NCBI GenBank assembly: GCA_003427395.1
Contig: BFEA01000505.1
Span: 990,935-1,021,898, forward strand
Direction of reading: 5' to 3'
DNA from: Chara braunii
Taxonomy: Eukaryota; Streptophyta; Charophyceae; Charales; Characeae
DNA length: 30,964 bases
Under the pieces are notes generated by a model that was given only the letters and a program-made list of their open reading frames with translations, was not told where the DNA came from and ran no database searches. Shown here piece by piece: positions 27,501 to 30,964 of this stretch; the first letter of the stretch is position 1, and every line of letters starts with the position of its first letter. The translations under genes and the position numbers were made by a program.

Positions 27501-28364
27501 CTCAAAAGTCACGGCCACAGGTAAGTACCGGCCCTGCGGGGCCCTTCAACCAACAAGTACCATTGCGGTTCATACACACACTCAACCGACAAGCACTCAG
27601 ACAGGCATGCAAACCAGCAGGCACGCACACACACAGACATGGAAATCACAGCAGAATGTGGGAATTTCAGCAAGGCATTCATTCCAGCATCAAATCCCAG
27701 AAATCAGCAGTGTTCTCAGTCTGTGTTTTTGGCGGGTCATTACAGAAAAAAAATAATAATAAAAGAAAAAAAAAGAAGAAAAAGAAAAAAAAAAAGGAGG
27801 TCCTTTGCAGGAGAGCTCCCAGTTGTCGGTAATTGATTGTCTTCCGCGATTCTTTTGTCGTTTTCACCTGTTTGGAATCTCTGTGCAAGCGTGCACTGTA
27901 GGAGGAAGTGGTGGGGCCCACAATGCGGAGATAGTGGTGCAGAAACTCAAAATGCATTTGAGAAAGGTATAGGCCCCACTTGCTGTTTTGAAAGAACAGC
28001 AAATGTGGGGACAGGTTCGGTCACAGCTTCAGTGCGGAGTACTCACAGCAGTACTTTCGTAAATGTATCTGACTGCAATTATGGTCAGAACTGGATGATT
28101 ATGACCCACAATCAGGTTGAGAGCTTAGCAGAAAAAGTACTAGTGTGAGTATATGCCCTCAATGTGGAGCTCTGGTGAGCGGATCTTGACCCCATGTTCT
28201 GTCAGAACTTCAGTGATATCGCGTGTGGCCTGTGTTCGACTCTGCAGGGAGCGAGAACAGTATGTGGTGGGAAGTGTTCATTTTTCCTTGTCAACTTCCT
28301 ATGCCTGAAATCCAACTCTTTTTTCATTTTTCATTCTTTTTATTTATTTATTTTATATACCCAG
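27501..28364. other. No firm gene; A-rich tract at 27747-27797
   Basis: An A-rich tract separates two unassigned parts. A plus frame ending near 28148 includes STFVNVSDCNYGQNWMIMTH and looks protein-like but has no recognised family and no clear splice borders. Confidence 0.3.
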
Positions 28365-28520
28365 AATTCATCTCAACCAGCGTTAATTCCAAACTTCAGC
28401 ACCTCCCTTGGCCTACACCTCCATCTGCCCGCAGAATCTGATGTAACTGAGAGGGAGCGTATGTTGATTTCATGTGGTTTTGCAATACGTGATGCCTTCA
28501 CTGCAGGGGAAATGCTGTGA
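28365..28520 (+). other. Candidate exon A of an unknown gene
   Basis: It follows a strong 3' splice-site-like stretch (TTTATTTATTTATTTTATAT then ACCCAG). The frame reads SSQPALIPNFSTSLG and ESDVTERERMLISCGFAIRD to TGA at 28518-28520. A second acceptor-like CTGCCCGCAG lies inside at about 28434. No family recognised. Confidence 0.3.
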
Positions 28521-28597
28521 GGGTAGTCGTTCCTTGGTGTACTTGTCGACTGCCCATGTGAGCAATATCTTCGTGATGAGTCGAAGCTCTCGAAAAG
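28507..28597 (+). other. Candidate exon B of an unknown gene (91 nt)
   Basis: It is bounded by CTGCAG at the left and a consensus donor AAAAG/GTATGT at the right, and is open throughout in one frame (GKCCEGSRSLVYLSTAHVSN, IFVMSRSSRK). It overlaps the end of candidate exon A, so the two would be alternatives. No family recognised. Confidence 0.3.
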
Positions 28598-28960
28598 GTA
28601 TGTCTGGAGCTTGCAGGGCCTTATTGAAACCACCAGTACTTCGAAGCGTCTTTTTCCTGAAACACATTTCTCTTGTGTCCGCGGTGTCGCTTAAAAAACT
28701 TTACTGGCATGATTCTTTTCTTTTCTTCTCATTGCCTGGCGCTGTCTGATCTGGGAAAGGGAGTTTTTTTTTTTTTTTTTTACTCACTGAGCCCCGAATT
28801 CCCATGCACACCTCTCATGTCTCGGGGAAACGGGTTAAAAAGTATGTTGACAGGGAAGTAGAGAGATGGGAGAGGGAAGTGGGGGGAGGGAACGGAGAGG
28901 CGCCGAGGCGAAATGGATAGAAGCTGGAGTGGGAGTCCACACGATGAAGAAGAGGGAGGG
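28598..28960. other. No recognised gene; poly(T) at 28764-28781
   Basis: AAACCACCAGTACTT at about 28628 matches the miniature-element terminus, but I found no partner end. The T-run followed by ACTCAC echoes 7772-7800. A G/A-rich stretch starts at about 28855. Confidence 0.4.
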
Positions 28961-29345
28961 GTGGAGGAAGCGAGAGAAAGACAGGGATGCTAAAATTGAT
29001 GAAGACATAAGATAGTTTTGTGGAAAAAATCAGGACACAAGAGGAATGGTTGTAGTAAGAGGGAAACAGAGGACAGTCGTGGAAAAAATCAGGACACAAG
29101 AGGAATGGTTGTAGTAAGAGGGAAACAGAGGACAGTCAAAGAGGGGAAAATGCTATAGCGGAGAGGACAATCAGCAAGAGAAAAATGCTAGTGGCAGGAG
29201 CCGGGGNGAATAAGAGGNGGAGGAAGCGAGAGAAAGACGGGGATGTTTGAAGACATAAGATAGTTTTGTGGGAAAAATTAGGACATAAGATAGTTTTGTG
29301 GGAAAACTTAGGACATAAGATAGTTTTGTGGAAAAAATCAGGGTA
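28961..29345 (+). repeat. Nested minisatellite array
   Basis: A perfect 59-bp tandem pair lies at 29020-29078 and 29079-29137. Three 30-bp units GACATAAGATAGTTTTGTGG lie at 29252-29341, with a single copy at about 29003. GGAGGAAGCGAGAGAAAGAC occurs at about 28966 and 29220, so the whole block appears to have been duplicated and partly deleted. Two ambiguous bases lie at about 29207 and 29218. Confidence 0.88.
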
Positions 29346-29580
29346 AAGAGCAATGATTGTGGTAAGAAGGAACGATAGGTCACACCTTAACATGCACATC
29401 TATGTGCAACTATCCTATTATTATCATAATGCACACTGCAAAACATGGAAACTAATAGGGCAGAACTACAGTTGCAATGGACGAATATATATGGGGAAGT
29501 TGGTCTTCATTTCCAGCATGTAAACGCTGACAATACATGGAGCCTTCGATGCTGGGAAAAAAAAAAAAAGAAGAAGGAAA

Positions 29581-29667
29581 GAGAGGACAATCAGCAACTG
29601 GAAAATGCTAGCAGCAGGAGCAGGGGTGAATAACTCCAGAGTCATGCCATTCCTTGCACATTGGTAA
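29581..29667 (+). repeat. ~87-bp dispersed repeat left of solo LTR
   Basis: It runs from GAGGACAATCAGCAA through AAAATGCTAGCAGCAGGAGC to GCCATTCCTTGCACATTGGT. Other copies are at 30533-30615 and, in part, at 29163-29210. Confidence 0.85.
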
Positions 29668-29687
29668 ATAAAATACAAGAAAGAAGG

Positions 29688-30488
29688 TGCAAGGAATATG
29701 AATGAGAACGAAGTTGCGAAATCACACAGATGTCCAAGTAGTCACGTACAAGCAGAGAGCACGAATGCACCAAGATTCCATCCAAATAAGAGCCATACAA
29801 TGAACTCGTGAGCCAATGCTCAAGCCCTCAGGCCACACCAACACAGTATCCAATGTCGCTCCTCTCTGTCTGTTGTCCAGCGCCCCGTCTTCACTACTTG
29901 CCTATCTTACTACATCCGCATTCAAGCAACAGGCTCACTTCGACTTTGAAGACCAATGTACATAATGTCAACAGCATAGCCGACCTTCCTCATGCACCAG
30001 GTACGTATCTTGTCTCCCCTCATCAGACCCTGACCACACACACTCGCCTCCTTCCTGAAGACCACTGATCGCCCTCTCACCTCTCAAGCGCCTGCATGCA
30101 CCCTGGCCATTAAGGCAGCACGTGACCTCTTCCGCAGCAACGCAGCAGCGTGGCCGCGTTGCCTGCGTGGGCCAGAATCCCAGACCCTGCGTGTAACTTC
30201 CGGTCGGGCCCCAGTGCCTGCGCCCAGGCCCAACTCTTCAGTTGAGGGCCTGGGCCTTTTTCGGTTGGGGCACGCCTTGGATTTCCAGACTTGGGCCGTT
30301 TGCATTTGCACAGGACCCGGGGTATGTACATCGACAATGCAGTAGCCACGTATGGAAAATGTCAAATTTTGGCCTCTGGTGAATATTCAGGCCCGCATTC
30401 ACGTAGGGGGGGCACGGGGCTTGCTGAGGGCCTCTGCCAAGAACATGTGCATGTCTGATAAGGGCCCTGCGAGGGCTCATTCCTCGCG
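29688..30488 (-). repeat. Inverted solo LTR of the same chromovirus family (801 bp)
   Basis: The reverse complement matches the LTRs of A and B: landmarks include the 3' terminus ATTCCTTGCA (at 29688), the GTGTTGGTGTGGC block, GATACGTACCTGGTGCATGA, the TGGGCGCAGGC block, GGGCCTGAATATTC, and the start CGCGAGGAATGAGCCCTC (TG changed to CG). AAGG flanks both ends (29684-29687 and 30489-30492), a 4-bp target duplication. It is shorter and more diverged than the others, and the heat-shock-like motif is decayed. No internal region is present, so it probably arose by LTR-LTR recombination. Confidence 0.87.
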
Positions 30489-30492
30489 AAGG

Positions 30493-30615
30493 AAAGAGAG
30501 GACAGTCAACGAGAGGAAAATGGTAGTGGATAGGACAATCAGCAAGAGGAAAATGCTAGCGGCAGGAGCAGAGGTGAATAACTTCAAAGTGGTGCCATTC
30601 CTTGCACATTGGTCA
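30493..30615 (+). repeat. ~85-bp dispersed repeat right of solo LTR
   Basis: GAGAGGACAGTCAACGAGAG then AGGACAATCAGCAAGAGGAA through GCCATTCCTTGCACATTGGT. It matches 29581-29667 and 29163-29210. The solo LTR sits between copies of this repeat. Confidence 0.82.
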
Positions 30616-30964
30616 TCCCAAGAGATGACATTATTTCTAAAACATCAAAACCAGAACAAGCAATAACATCAACTCTGAAAGAGGATATCAATGAGAAGCA
30701 GAGTAGTCACTCCGATGGTCGGCCCCCTTGGATTGGTCGGGGGCCGACCAGCCGAGCGACGGACTGGTCAGCACCTACCGGTCGGGGGTCGGTCGGCACC
30801 CCCCCCTCCAGAACCCCAAATAACTCCAACACACCCATAGCCCCCCCCCAACACCCCCATACACCCCCCCAACACTCCCATACTGCGCCCCCTGACACCC
30901 TCACATGCCCCCCCATAACCCCCATAACCCCTACACTCCCCATAACCCCCCCGTCCCCAGAAGT
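30616..30964. other. No recognised gene; GC hairpin then C-rich sequence
   Basis: A perfect 11-bp inverted repeat lies at 30717-30749. From about 30800 to the end the sequence is C-runs with ATA, ACA and AAC spacers (CCCCCATAACCCC). No coding evidence. Confidence 0.6.
30717..30749. repeat. Perfect 11-bp GC-rich inverted repeat, 11-base loop
   Basis: GGTCGGCCCCC (30717-30727) pairs with GGGGGCCGACC (30739-30749). GGTCGG-type motifs recur up to about 30795. Confidence 0.88.

Noticed and set aside
28961-29345. CRISPR-like array
   Set aside because: The repeats are directly adjacent minisatellite units without unique spacers, in a eukaryotic context.
30800-30964. Telomere-like C-rich repeats
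   Set aside because: The units are irregular C-runs with ATA/ACA spacers and do not match CCCTAAA or another telomere repeat.

Overview
This window looks like repeat-dominated, gene-poor nuclear DNA from a green plant or streptophyte alga. The signs are two Ty3/gypsy chromovirus copies with a plant-type initiator-Met primer binding site, tRNA-derived retroposon pieces, miniature inverted-repeat elements, triplet microsatellites and intron-like splice signals. The polyprotein reminds me of retroelements from a charophyte such as Chara braunii, but that is recollection and inference. No bacterial operon, CRISPR array or rRNA gene is visible, and I found no intact host gene. An 873-bp assembly gap and scattered ambiguous bases are present.

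Layout. 1-4034: the 3' part of chromovirus copy A (RT, RNase H, integrase, chromodomain-like tail, LTR), with its 5' part outside the window. 4035-6670: a triplicated ~200-bp exon-like segment, an AT-rich island with a hairpin, and a TTAA-flanked miniature element inserted in an open frame. 6671-11224: a second miniature element, a C-rich tract, tRNA-like retroposon heads, a tandem foldback element and short repeats. 11225-12097: gap. 12098-13145: microsatellite and a cluster of the same miniature elements. 13875-14765: a minus-strand open frame that looks like a real exon and runs into poly-Asn/Thr microsatellite. 14766-17095: mostly unassigned, ending in A-rich duplicated sequence. 17096-26356: chromovirus copy B, end to end (5' LTR, PBS, leader, gag, protease, RT, RNase H, integrase, chromodomain-like tail, PPT, 3' LTR), disabled by stops and frameshifts. 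26357-29000: low-complexity sequence and possible exon remnants. 29000-30615: minisatellites plus an inverted solo LTR of the same family. 30616-30964: C-rich sequence with a GC hairpin.

How the parts fit. Copies A, B and the solo LTR are one family. Gag would form particles, protease would cut the polyprotein, RT/RNase H would copy the RNA from the tRNA primer through the polypurine tract, and integrase with its chromodomain-like tail would insert the cDNA. Both copies are non-autonomous by lesions. Three LTRs carry a heat-shock-element-like motif (perfect in copy B), and copy B has a duplicated LTR-end/PBS module. No clear new multi-gene system is present. The best leads are the TTAA miniature-element family, the heat-shock-like LTR motif, the double PBS and the tandem foldback repeat.
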